64,000 bases of DNA. Source: Macrophomina tecta. Lineage: Eukaryota; Ascomycota; Dothideomycetes; Botryosphaeriales; Botryosphaeriaceae. The translations under genes and the position numbers were made by a program. The stretch lies in contig JAKSGN010000026.1 in assembly GCA_024180945.1 (NCBI GenBank), positions 1 to 64,000 on the forward strand, read 5' to 3'. Positions within the stretch are counted from its first letter, which is position 1. Each line of letters starts with the position of its first letter. Below the pieces are notes generated by a model that saw nothing but the letters and a program-made list of their open reading frames with translations, did not search any database and was not told the DNA's origin. This document shows, in pieces, positions 1 to 9,167 of this stretch.

Positions 1-2857
1 GGTGGCAATCAATTCAATCAACGTCAATATCGGGTCCAGATTGATTGATTGATAGGATTTTCCAATAAGGTCAAATTGATTGATCAATAAGGTGTTGATA
101 TTGATTGAATTGAATTGATTGACACACGGTTCACGTAGCAAAATCTCGTGATGCTTGGCATAGTGTTGAGATTGATAGCCATACAATCTAGCTAACTCTT
201 GCTAGCTATAGCTACTCCCGCGTGTATAGAGTCCTCAACTTCTTTCAATGATGCCTTCTGCGTTCCATGAGCGTAGTATCTGCCCAACTGCTATAGTATT
301 GGCCTCCAGCCTATTGCGCAATGGCGTCACCATTTGTCCTGCCAAACTGAATATCCTCTCCACCTCTGCCGACATTGCCGGTATAGAAAAGAGGTCCAGA
401 GCCATACGTGATAGGCGGGGGTATTGCTGGCGGCGTAGTATCCAGTAATCAACTGGATTGGTGACTGCGTCATCTGTAGGAGAGGTATCGAGCTGCCAGT
501 AGGTGTACTCATCCTCGGTCAGATCTAGATGCTTGGTCCTCCTGGACGCAGCAAGCCAGCTGTCAAATTCGCTGAGATGTTCGCGTTTACGCTTCTGCGG
601 TAGCTGTGGGTCCTCAGCAATAGCAATTGACTGATACTCATCCTTCCAGAGCTTTAGAACAGCTGCCTTTGCCTTCTTGATCCAGCTCTTCTTGAATGCC
701 CACTGATCCTCAATCCACTCCCAGCGGTAGGCAGGGTGAAGGGCGCAAGCTGCGACGTAAGCTGGAGTATCATCAAGGAGCTGATAGTACTCATCTAGCT
801 TAGCCCACCCCAAATTGATGTTCACCTTGAAGTGAGGGTCAGGATACTGATCTGTGCGGATCTTGACCTCCTCCAGCTTGTTCAACAGGTACTCCATGCA
901 TGGAAGGACTTCCCATAAGCCGCCAAACCTACCACTAGTTGGGTTGGCTTGTAGCCTGATTGTGACTTCATGAAAAGGCTTCAAGATGGAGTGATATTCA
1001 GCAAGAGTTGCCCAATCATCTGAGGTTAGATAATCATCCACGATTGCCGGCTTGTTCTTTGTCTTAGCTGGCATTGGCTGAGTCCTACTAGCAGTGCGAG
1101 GCTTGACGTATTTATCCCATTCTTGAACTTCGTGGAGGACGAGGGCGTCAATGACTGACTGTAGCTTGATTGCGCGCTCAATCATGGCGGAGGTAGAGTT
1201 CCATCGTGTCGCATTATCTTCTATAACCTCGTAGGTAGGGCCGTTTTCGCCAGTCAACGCTTGCTCGTTCCGCTGAAGTTGGTGCAGTCTCTGATAGACA
1301 AGGTTTGAGCGCTGAATCCAGTGGACGATATTGTGAAGCTTGCCGATAGGGCCCTTCTTGCGCCAGAGTAGGAGCTCAGCGAGTAGCTCCTTTGGCTGAG
1401 CGCAGTCGTTCTCGAACGCGTCAGCTTCCTTGCCAAAGAGGATCTGGCGGACTACCAGGTTTATGATATGGCCAATGCAGCGCAAGCGGCGGTGCTTGTG
1501 ATTGAAGCCAAACTCTTCAGCTAGCGCGTCCATGCACGTGTCGTTGTTTGACGCGTTATCCGTGACAAAGTAGCCAAGTTGCCCTCCAATGCCCCATTCC
1601 ATAATTATCTGGGCTACCTCTTCCGCAAGGCTGTCACCAGTATGCCGTCCTTCGGCGTGTGGGAGGCCAATAAGGAACTTGCGAAGCGTGCCAGAGAACG
1701 TAAGGAAGAAGACGTTAATACCGAGTAGAGAGAGGTGATTACACGACGTCTAGCCGTCAAAGGCAAGGTGTATAAGGCCAGGTGAGCTCTGAAGAAGCTC
1801 AGCAACGATCCCTTTATGGCGGTTGAATTCATCAAGTAGCCATTTACGAACAGTAGAGTGTGTTGGAAGGCTGCCAGTAGACGTTACTGCAGGATTCAAA
1901 TAGCTAAGAACGCGCCTGAATCTCTCGCTTTCAAGCTTGCGGAAAGGAATGTTATCGGATGAGACCCAATCAGTGAGTAGTTGCTGGAAGTACGCCGGAT
2001 TGAATGATGTGACAAGGCGATTGACAATAGCCTGCTCTGAAGGCCTATTCGTATCCAGTCCAAGCCGCTGAGCAACTGAAATCTTGGCCCGTTTGACGTG
2101 ACGCTTCCCTGTAGGATCCTCAACCTTGTGCTCAGTCACCAGGTGCCTTGCCTGATTATCAGTGCCAGCAGCAGCGAAGCTAGCTGGTTTGTGGGCTTTC
2201 TTGTGCACGCAGTACATACAGACCCAGCGGGTACGCCCTTCTACGTCCTCAATGTCATATGCGTGCTCCCAAGTCCACCCGCTGCGCTGCTTTGACTCTG
2301 TGACATGATATCCACGGAATTTCTGCCATGGGAAGTACTCCCACCCTTCGCGTACAGGTCCTCGGCCATCAACGGCAAGATTGGTGGGTTGCGCAGGATC
2401 TGAGTCCTGTTGAGAGGAAAAGAGGCTAGTGGGCGCGCTAGAGAGGCTTAAAACAGAGTGTTGATCGTTGCTAGAGTCCATCTTGATAGTGGGAGAGTTG
2501 CTGCTGAGCTGCTGAGAAAATGTAGAACGGATCTGAAAGAGTAGATTCAGCTGTCCCTTCTAGCCATTCTGAGAGAGCGTTTATATACTAGCTGCCAAGA
2601 GAATGTGCCCGACACGTTGTGTGCCAAGAGTGTATCAGATAAAAGGCTAGCCTGACGTGGCTTGAGCGCCACAAGAGCGAGATGATCATCAAAGCTGCTT
2701 TCTATACAAGGTAAGCCGTCAATCAATATCGTCAATCAACTGGCCCGGAGCAATTGATTGATTGACGAAAATGACAGACCTCAGTTGATTGATTGATTGC
2801 CAAGACATTGGTCAATATTGATTGACCGTCAATATTATTGAATTGATTGCCACCCCT
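1..2857 (-). mobile_element. hAT transposon A, nested in hAT element B
   Basis: The first 18 bases (GGTGGCAATCAATTCAAT) recur as a perfect inverted copy at 2837-2854, so this is a complete DNA transposon whose left tip coincides with the window edge. Just inside each end are stacks of the tetranucleotide ATTG/CAAT (about 30-135 and 2717-2850), probably subterminal transposase sites. It carries one transposase gene on the minus strand. The right end lies inside the reading frame of a second hAT transposase (element B), after its residues MVTPQRSRL, so A jumped into B. The left 8-bp target duplicate lies outside the window and cannot be checked. Confidence 0.85.
235..2481 (-). pseudogene. hAT transposase (element A), one internal stop
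   Basis: About 748 codons in one frame from ATG at 2481, interrupted only by a TAG at 1747-1749, where element B has Trp (FDGW); a TGG-to-TAG change explains it. The N-terminal part has a BED-type zinc finger (CMYC followed by a His-rich H-x4-H, around residues 70-125). The middle has the hAT RNase-H-like core with FVTDNASNND. The C-terminus has the family dimerisation block SAEVERIFSLAGQMVTPLRN. Length is normal for a fungal hAT transposase. The protein would bind the element ends and cut in the nucleus. The single nonsense codon makes the copy non-autonomous unless it is read through. Confidence 0.85.
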
Positions 2858-5022
2858 CCAGGCGGCTGCGCTGGGGAGTCACCATCTTACCTGCCAGGCT
2901 GAAGATCCTTTCGCATTCCGACGACATTGCGGGTATGGAGAAGATATCCAATGCCATGCGGGCGAGCCGAGGGTAGCATGTGAGGCGCGCTGCCCAGTAC
3001 TGGAGGGGTGGGTTGTCGTAGTCAACTGGGTTCAGAGGCTCGTTCTGCCAGGAGGTATACTCGTCGACCGCTATTGTTGTTGTAGCCGTCCTAACTCTAG
3101 TTGCTTCCAGCCACGCGTCGAATTCGGTGGGAGTCCCTTTGCGGCGTTTGCGAGGAGGAGGCTCGTCGCCGCCGCGACTAGTATTGACCGGGAGGTGTTT
3201 GTACTCTTCCTCCCAAAGCCTCCGCACTGACTGTTTGGTAGCCTCGATCCACTCTTGCCGTCCGCTCCACTTCGACTCAATCCACTCCCAGCCAAAGGCA
3301 GGATGGAGGGCAATTGACGCGGTGTACACCGGTGAGTCGTCCAACAGTCTATAGTACTCATCCAGCTTGGTCCACCCCAAATTGATGCCGATGCGAAAGT
3401 GCTTATTATCAGGGAAGGACATAACATCCCTCTTAATGGCCTCCAGGTGTTCCAGCAGGAACTCCATGACAGGTAATACCTCCCACAGCGCCCCCATCTC
3501 GCCATTTATCGGGTTGCCCTCCAGTCGCCTTGTCACCTCGTGAAACGGCCGGAGGATGGTGTGGTAAGCAGTTAAGACTGCCCAGTCGTCGGTGGTAAGG
3601 TAATGGTCGAGGATTGTCGGCTTTTTCTTCAATTTGACTCCTTTTTGGGTGCCGTCCTTTAGACGCCTGCGCTCGTAGTCATTCCACTCGCGAATCTCGT
3701 CGAGGAGTATAGCATCGATTGCCTTGCGGCACGGCTCCATGAGCGCGCGCTCCATCATCGCATCGGTAGAATTCCAGCGCGTCGCATTGTCGAGGACGAC
3801 GTCGTAGGTGGCAGCTGCGCCGTGGAGTTCCTGGTAGTTGTGGAACTTCTTTGACAGAAGAGGCGATCTACTGATCCAATGGGCAATATTGTGTAGCTTA
3901 CCAAGTGGCCCGCGACTCCTCCAAAGCTTGTGCTCCTCCATAGGCTCCTATGGCTGTTCGCAGTCATCTTCGAAGGCGTCAGCATCTTTGCCAAAGAGTA
4001 TCTGCCTCACTACGAGGTTGATAATGTGGCCACAACAGCGAAGGCGTCGCCACTTCACATCAAAGCCATGCTCCTTAGCCAATGCCTCCAGGCAAGCGCC
4101 ATTATTGTCTGCATTGTCCGTAATAAAATAGCCGATCTTTAAGCCGATGTCCCACTCTGCGATGACGCAAGCGACCTCCTCGGCGAGGTTGACACCCGTG
4201 TGGCGACCTTCAAGCTCAGGAAGCCCAATGAGGAACTGTCGCACCTTGCCGGAGGACGATAAAAAGTGTACGTTAAGGCCGAGCAGTGAGAGGCGATTTC
4301 GAGAGGACCAGCCATCGAACGAGAGGTGGATAAGGCCAGGAGCGCCGTGGAGGACCTCCTTAACGACGCCCTTATGCCTGTTAAATTCATCAAGAAGCCA
4401 CTTTCGTACAGTTGGATGTGAGGGGTAGGCAGCCTGTCGATGCTACCTGTGGATTTGTGTACTCTAGAAGGCAGCGGAACTGTTCACTCTCTACTTTGCG
4501 GAAAGGTATATTGTCGTGGGCGATCCAGTCCATGAGAAGTTCTTGAAAGTGGGCAGGATTAAAGGATCTGATGAGTCTATTAAGTATTGCCTGCTCCTCT
4601 GGCTTTTTCGCACTCAATTGGAGCTGCTGGACCACTGAGACCACTGCTCGCTTCTTTATGTTATGCTTACCAGCCGGATCCGGGATGCCGTGCTCCTTCG
4701 CGAGGTGTTTGCCATGATTTTCCGTACCAGAGTCCATATAGTCAGCTGGCGGGCTGCCATCCTCAACACAATGCCAGCAGACCCAGCGGCGCTTGCCTGT
4801 CGTTTCATGCTTGATGTCGTAGCCGTGGGACCAGGTCCAGCCGGTGTGCTTGACCTCTCCGCTAACCAGGTAGCCTGGGTACCGGCTCCAAGGAAATTTT
4901 TCCCAGTCTTGACGCTCCAGTCCGCGCCCGCCGCCGTCGCCAGCAGGGTTTGTAGATGGTAGGACGCCTGTGGGCGCAGTTGTAGGGGTGGGAATCGTCA
5001 GAGACACGTCTTTAGAAGCCAT
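2858..5022 (-). pseudogene. hAT transposase (element B), degraded
   Basis: Starts at ATG 5022 and matches the element A transposase along its length: BED-type finger (CWHC then H-x4-H near residues 80-110), core YFITDNADNNGACLEALA, and C-terminal SSECERIFSLAGKMVTPQRSRL, where element A interrupts it. Two lesions are visible. There is a 1-nt frameshift at a GGGG run (4422-4425), after which the family sequence HPTVRKWLLDEFN continues in another frame. There is also an in-frame TAG near 3945 (EQP-stop-EPMEEH). With the 3' truncation by element A this copy is dead. Confidence 0.85.
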
Positions 5023-5346
5023 TGAGTTTGCTGGAGGTCGTAGAAGTTAATTTAACGCGTCTTTGGTGGGAGGTGCATTACGGAGGACGCGTCAAGATGG
5101 GCAAAACAGTCAAGATTCGCGACACTGTCGGCCAATCGGAGGCTCTGTATTAACATTAACCCGTACCTCGGCAGAGGGTCTACCTTGCCCCTCAACGCGA
5201 GACGGGCCTGCGACGATTCCGTCAATCTCCTCAATCACTTTCACTCACTTGAGCCCGGCCGAGTGAGTGAGTGCCAAGATTTAGGAGGCATGAGTGAGTG
5301 AGTGAAAGTGGTCACTTTGTCAATCACTTCAATCTCTTGGCACTTT
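2858..5346 (-). mobile_element. hAT transposon B, split by element A
   Basis: A second hAT element related to A at protein level but with different ends. Its coding region is cut at 2858 by element A, so its 3' end must lie to the left of the window. The upstream side (5230-5346) holds inverted stacks of GTGA/TCAC repeats, the same architecture as the ATTG stacks of element A but with another unit. The right tip is probably near 5346, where the inward sequence AGTGCCAAGAG resembles the GGTGGCAATC tip of A. That tip is inferred, since the partner end is not visible. Confidence 0.65.
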
Positions 5347-5389
5347 AAGTGAAGTGTTTACCAGTCTGGGCTCGTTGCGCTGCCTCAAC

Positions 5390-5482
5390 CTCACTTTTCT
5401 GCCCCCTTACTTTTCTGCCACCCTCACTTTTCTGCCGTCCTCACTATCCTGCCGCCTTCACTTCTCTGCCACCCTCACAGTC
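5390..5482 (+). repeat. 17-bp minisatellite, about 5 units
   Basis: Five to six imperfect head-to-tail copies of a 17-bp unit close to TCACTTTTCTGCCACCC. It lies directly outside the inferred end of hAT element B. The open frames drawn across it are products of the repeat. From 5483 to 5765 I see nothing else identifiable. Confidence 0.8.
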
Positions 5483-5765
5483 TTGGCAAGTTTCAGGGTC
5501 TCCGCGGTGCTCTGCAAACCTCGCGCAGCTCGTCCCTTCCCTCTCTCATACAGCAAGACCTATGATAACCGCATGGTTCATACGATAAGCTTGGCTCTCC
5601 GTAGCCTACACGACATGATCACCAAATATTCGACATTGTGATGACGCCTCGACGCCCATCCCTCCTGCCAGCGAAAGCTGGTCAAGGACCGGTACTGAAC
5701 AGGAAACGGTAGGGAAACGGCTGGCCCAACGAGTTGGCTGCACTCAGCTTCTACAAGTCCTCAAT

Positions 5766-6390
5766 GTGTGTCGGAGGCTGCGTGCGAAGGTGGATGATCA
5801 TCTGCAGGTCCGTAAGCTGATCACCAATTCGCGAAACTTCTCGGTCGGGCTTGGCGAAGGGAATGGGCTGTATTGGCGCCGTCGCTGTCGCTGTCACTGT
5901 CGCTGTCGTCCGCATCGCTGCTGCTCGAGCCCAAATTGTAGGGGCTTTGCTGTGTACTCCACTCCGTTAGAGGATCTGCTGTAGTGATAGAGTCAATGGT
6001 GCGCTTAATGGCGCTTGTGTCCTTGATGTCGTTCATAGTCTGAAGGACTGAGTTTACGGCTGCCTAAGGGCCTTATCGCACATTGACGGCGTTTTCGACC
6101 GCCCATCCACGCCTCCCTGCGCCGTGATAGGCATAGACCCCACCACGGAAGCTGCGTCTGTGGTCGCGTGCATCGTCAAGAAGCTGCTTTGCCTGGGTCC
6201 CAGTTGTGCGGCGTGCTCGTAGAGTGAAAGGAGCTTGTTAGCCGGTCGTGACGCATGCGTCGCCGCCATAGCGGATAGTCCGGACTGGGTGATAGCAGAC
6301 TTGTCAGAAGAACTGTCTGAATCTGACGCGTGCTCGAGGATGATTACAAGTAATTTAAGGGTGTGATGCACAGAATTCGATCTCGCTGCG
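5766..6390 (-). pseudogene. Fragment of Tad-like LINE ORF1 (family 1)
   Basis: Read on the minus strand this matches the 5' third of the LINE ORF1 found at 28916 and 40314: shared tracts include the GAATTC-CTCGCTGC 5' leader at 6372-6390, the block around CAGCTTCTTGACGATG, and the stretch at 5777-5870 that matches the ORF1 segment with DPQMISHLRS. It has several deletions and many C/T and G/A differences, so no frame stays open. The 5' tip coincides with the 5' end of the two larger copies; the 3' part is missing. Confidence 0.75.
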
Positions 6391-6766
6391 GTTGCCTACT
6401 GATAGAAAGCGACCAGCGACGCCCACATTTTGCGGAGTATCACGCGCTCGCATTCTGCCAACGGCGCGCATCGCACTTTGCTAAGCCGCTTGTTAAACCT
6501 CGCTTTTGCTATTCGAAACCGGACTATCGCCGACGACTCTTGCCGGCCATACAGTCTCCGAGTGCAGGGCTCGGTCGGGTCTTCTCGACAAGGCTCCTGC
6601 TATGGACCCATCTCCAGTGCTTACCTCCGCTTCGTTGCTAACACTTACCGTGCGAGGACGGCGGACCGCATCCACCTACTTTCTCCGACAAGCCTATCAT
6701 TCGTGGTGGTGCGTCGAACGAGCCAATTTCCATCCTCGTTGCCAGGACGTTCTGGTAGGGGTGCAT

Positions 6767-6930
6767 GGGGGAATGGCATTGTGGTGGTTGGAAGGCGGGG
6801 GTGTTTCCACCCCGTTCAGGGCCACCCCGATTTGGCCACCCAACGCCGCGTATTTGGCTAGCCAAATCAGTGTGTTTCAGGACCGGACCCCCTGGTCCTC
6901 AAACTCGTCGATGTTTGGCTAGCCAAATGC
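6767..6930. repeat. Cluster of short palindromes
   Basis: The palindrome ATTTGGCTAGCCAAAT occurs at 6852-6867 and its 14-bp core again at 6914-6927. Just upstream lie GGGGTGtttcCACCCC (about 6798-6813) and a related ATTTGGCCACCC. No gene is apparent between 6391 and 7100. The cluster could be transposon tips or transcription factor sites; nothing here decides. Confidence 0.5.
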
Positions 6931-7160
6931 GCGATTTCAGGTTGGTGGGGGCCGTATTGAGGGGTATGCGAAAACTTTGATCTTCAGGCCTCAGGCTAAC
7001 TTCGCACGTCACCTTATCAAATGAAGCTCTTATTACGCGGACGGGCGATCACCAATCCTGCTGTTGACAACGCAACTGGATACAAAGAATCACCACGAAC
7101 GAACCATTGGAAGAAAGAAAAGAACAGAGCTACCGGAGAAATTATACAAGCGACCCACTA

Positions 7161-8467
7161 ATGTCGGCGGACGAGGACGATGGGGGCGGATACGCGACCG
7201 TTGGCGCGTCGCGACGCGCTACGCGTCTCCGAGCCCGACGAACCGACTATCACGCCCTTCACGCCGGCAAACCAACGAGGCAACGTGGAAATCACGCAAC
7301 TACCGTACCCGACCTACCGAGCGAATCGAGCGAATCGACCTTAGACGACGTGATTGGCTTGCTCAACGTCATTGTCGCGCAGAATAACCAGCTCACCGAG
7401 CGGAATAAAGCGCTTGCGGAACAAGTGGCCAGCAACAAAGATAAGATCATACGGCTGCGCAGCGCACTAGAGATATCCGAGGAGACGCAGGTCAAGATGG
7501 AAGAGCGCATGGGAAAGATGGAAAAGCAGATGGCCGCGCTCGTCGAGACAACGCGCAGGAACCTAACTTCGCAGTCGCAGATCAACGCGAGCTACGCAAG
7601 CGCCCTTAAAAACCATACCCGCCACGCCGCCAACGTCCGCGAACACCAGCCCAGCGTCGATGCCAGCCATGCCGGCGCGAGCCGCGATCACGAAAACGCC
7701 ACTACCACTGTCGCCGCCACCAGCGATCGAGCTCGATCTCTCCGAAGCCAACATTAACACCACAAAGCCGGGAGACATACGCGCGCAGTTTCAGAGGGCA
7801 CTCGAAAGCCAGAAAGCGACCAATAACATCAAATGCTATGGCCTAACGAGGAACGAACGATGCGGCGAAAATACGACTCCTCTTCCGCTCCAAGGATAAT
7901 AAGGAAACCGTTAGGTCGCATAGCGGCTGGCTTAAGGCAGCATTCAGAGGCGCGAGGATAAGAGGCCGACAATAGTACCCGGTAAAGGTAGATAGTATTA
8001 ACAAGACGACGGTATTCAACAACAAGCGTACGACTCTACGAGCGGATACCTACGAAATAATAAGCAAAGAGAACGAGGTGGAGATCGTATATACGCGCTA
8101 GCTTAGCAAGCCGAGCGACCGACTATACGAATCAGCTATAATTTACTTAGCGAAAAAAAGCGATACGGACGCGCTCCTAGCGGGCAGGGTAATAGACGTC
8201 GGCGGAGAAGCGGCTTACACCAACATATTTAAGCATCGGCCTCGTCCCCGGCGCTGCTTCCGATGCCAGAGCTACGACCACCAGCAATTTCGATACACAG
8301 GCGAAGAGAGGTGCGTAAAGTACGCGGGCATTAGACACAAGAAAAACAACTGCAGTTCGAGTATGGAGAAGTATACAGCTTGCGGCGGCCCGCACAGGGC
8401 AGACGATCGAGGCTGTCCGAGGTACAAGGAGCTCCTAGAGGAGATAATAGAAAGGCTAGAGAGGTAA
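7161..8467 (+). pseudogene. LINE family 2 ORF1 (gag-like) remnant
   Basis: The first ATG is at 7161 (MSADEDD...). The N-terminal half has a coiled coil (about NNQLTERNKALAEQVASNKDKI through EERMGKMEKQMAALVE), typical of LINE ORF1 RNA-binding proteins. A 1-nt insertion near 7612 shifts the frame relative to the 35.3-kb copy, and the distal part is full of TAG/TAA codons. The distal part still spells a CCHC-type cluster (CFRCQS... then CVKYAGIRHKKNNC and a third CGGPHRADDRGC), expected for a Tad-type ORF1. It is not translatable as one protein. Confidence 0.7.
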
Positions 8468-8819
8468 AGTACAGAGAAAAGAGGAGGAAGCTAGGGGTAT
8501 AGAGGCAACTAGGCCCTATGGTTAATAGTCTCTCGGTGCTTGCTACCCCGCCGTTAGAGAGACGGGCAACACTCAGGAAAGCGCTCTTAATAGAAATCAG
8601 GAGGCAGGCTAGTCAAGGAAACAGGGTAAGGATGGCTTTCATATTCTACTAACTTTAGGGATTTCTCGTTTTCTCCTCTTCTTACTGGGTGACTGCTTGT
8701 ATTCGACTATTGTTCTCTCAATTTTTAGGCTTTGGATGAACCGGGATCTTCATATATTTTAAAAGTATTCTGTAGTGCGTCTTTTCCCTATGGTCTGCTA
8801 AGGCCGACGGGCTGTATGA

Positions 8820-8843
8820 ATCATCATCATCATCATCATCATC
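8820..8843 (+). repeat. ATC-triplet tail of LINE family 2
   Basis: Eight tandem ATC triplets follow GGGCTGTATGA. The family 1 LINE at 31.1 kb ends the same way (GACGGACTATGAATTC plus TCA triplets), so the simple repeat is the retrotransposition tail and not a random microsatellite. Nothing further is seen from 8844 to 9110. Confidence 0.7.
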
Positions 8844-9110
8844 TTATTACGCTGCACAACGTCGAATAAAGGTTCACGGAGGCGTAGGAAGATAATATAG
8901 TGTTCAGGCTCCGCTATCATTGATACAGGCGTTATTGACGGTGTAGTATTGCAATAGAGGCAACTCGTCGATAGACGTCGCCATGATAGAGAGGAAGAAT
9001 CGAGAGTAGTCGTATTAATCGCCAATTATCCTCAAAGAGTCGTTTTTACAGGTGTATAAGGCATCCACAGACGCTCTTTGATCAACTGGGCTATAACTCT
9101 TTCCATACAG

Positions 9111-9150
9111 TCAACGCTCATCAACGCTCATCAACGCTCATCAACGCTTA
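9111..9150 (+). repeat. Four tandem 10-mers before an integrase gene
   Basis: TCAACGCTCA occurs three times without interruption, then once as TCAACGCTTA. It lies 18 bp upstream of the first ATG of the integrase-like gene, so it is within its 5' leader. Confidence 0.85.
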
Positions 9151-9167
9151 TATTATCGGTATACATT

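Larger units (their letters stand above)
7075..8843 (+). mobile_element. Tad-like LINE, family 2, internally deleted and RIP-decayed
   Basis: Contains an ORF1 (gag-like) region followed after about 350 bp by a 3' end of the form GGCTGTATGAAT plus an ATC-triplet tail (8820-8843). No endonuclease or reverse transcriptase is left, so most of ORF2 has been lost. Against the second copy at 35329-36412 the 3' half shows repeated TG-to-TA and CA-to-TA changes, the RIP signature, giving many TAG stops. The 8468-8819 stretch has no recognisable coding sequence. Confidence 0.75.

Noticed and set aside
5349..5641. Two overlapping open frames of 79 and 95 codons
   Set aside because: They are produced by the 17-bp minisatellite, which has no stop in those frames.
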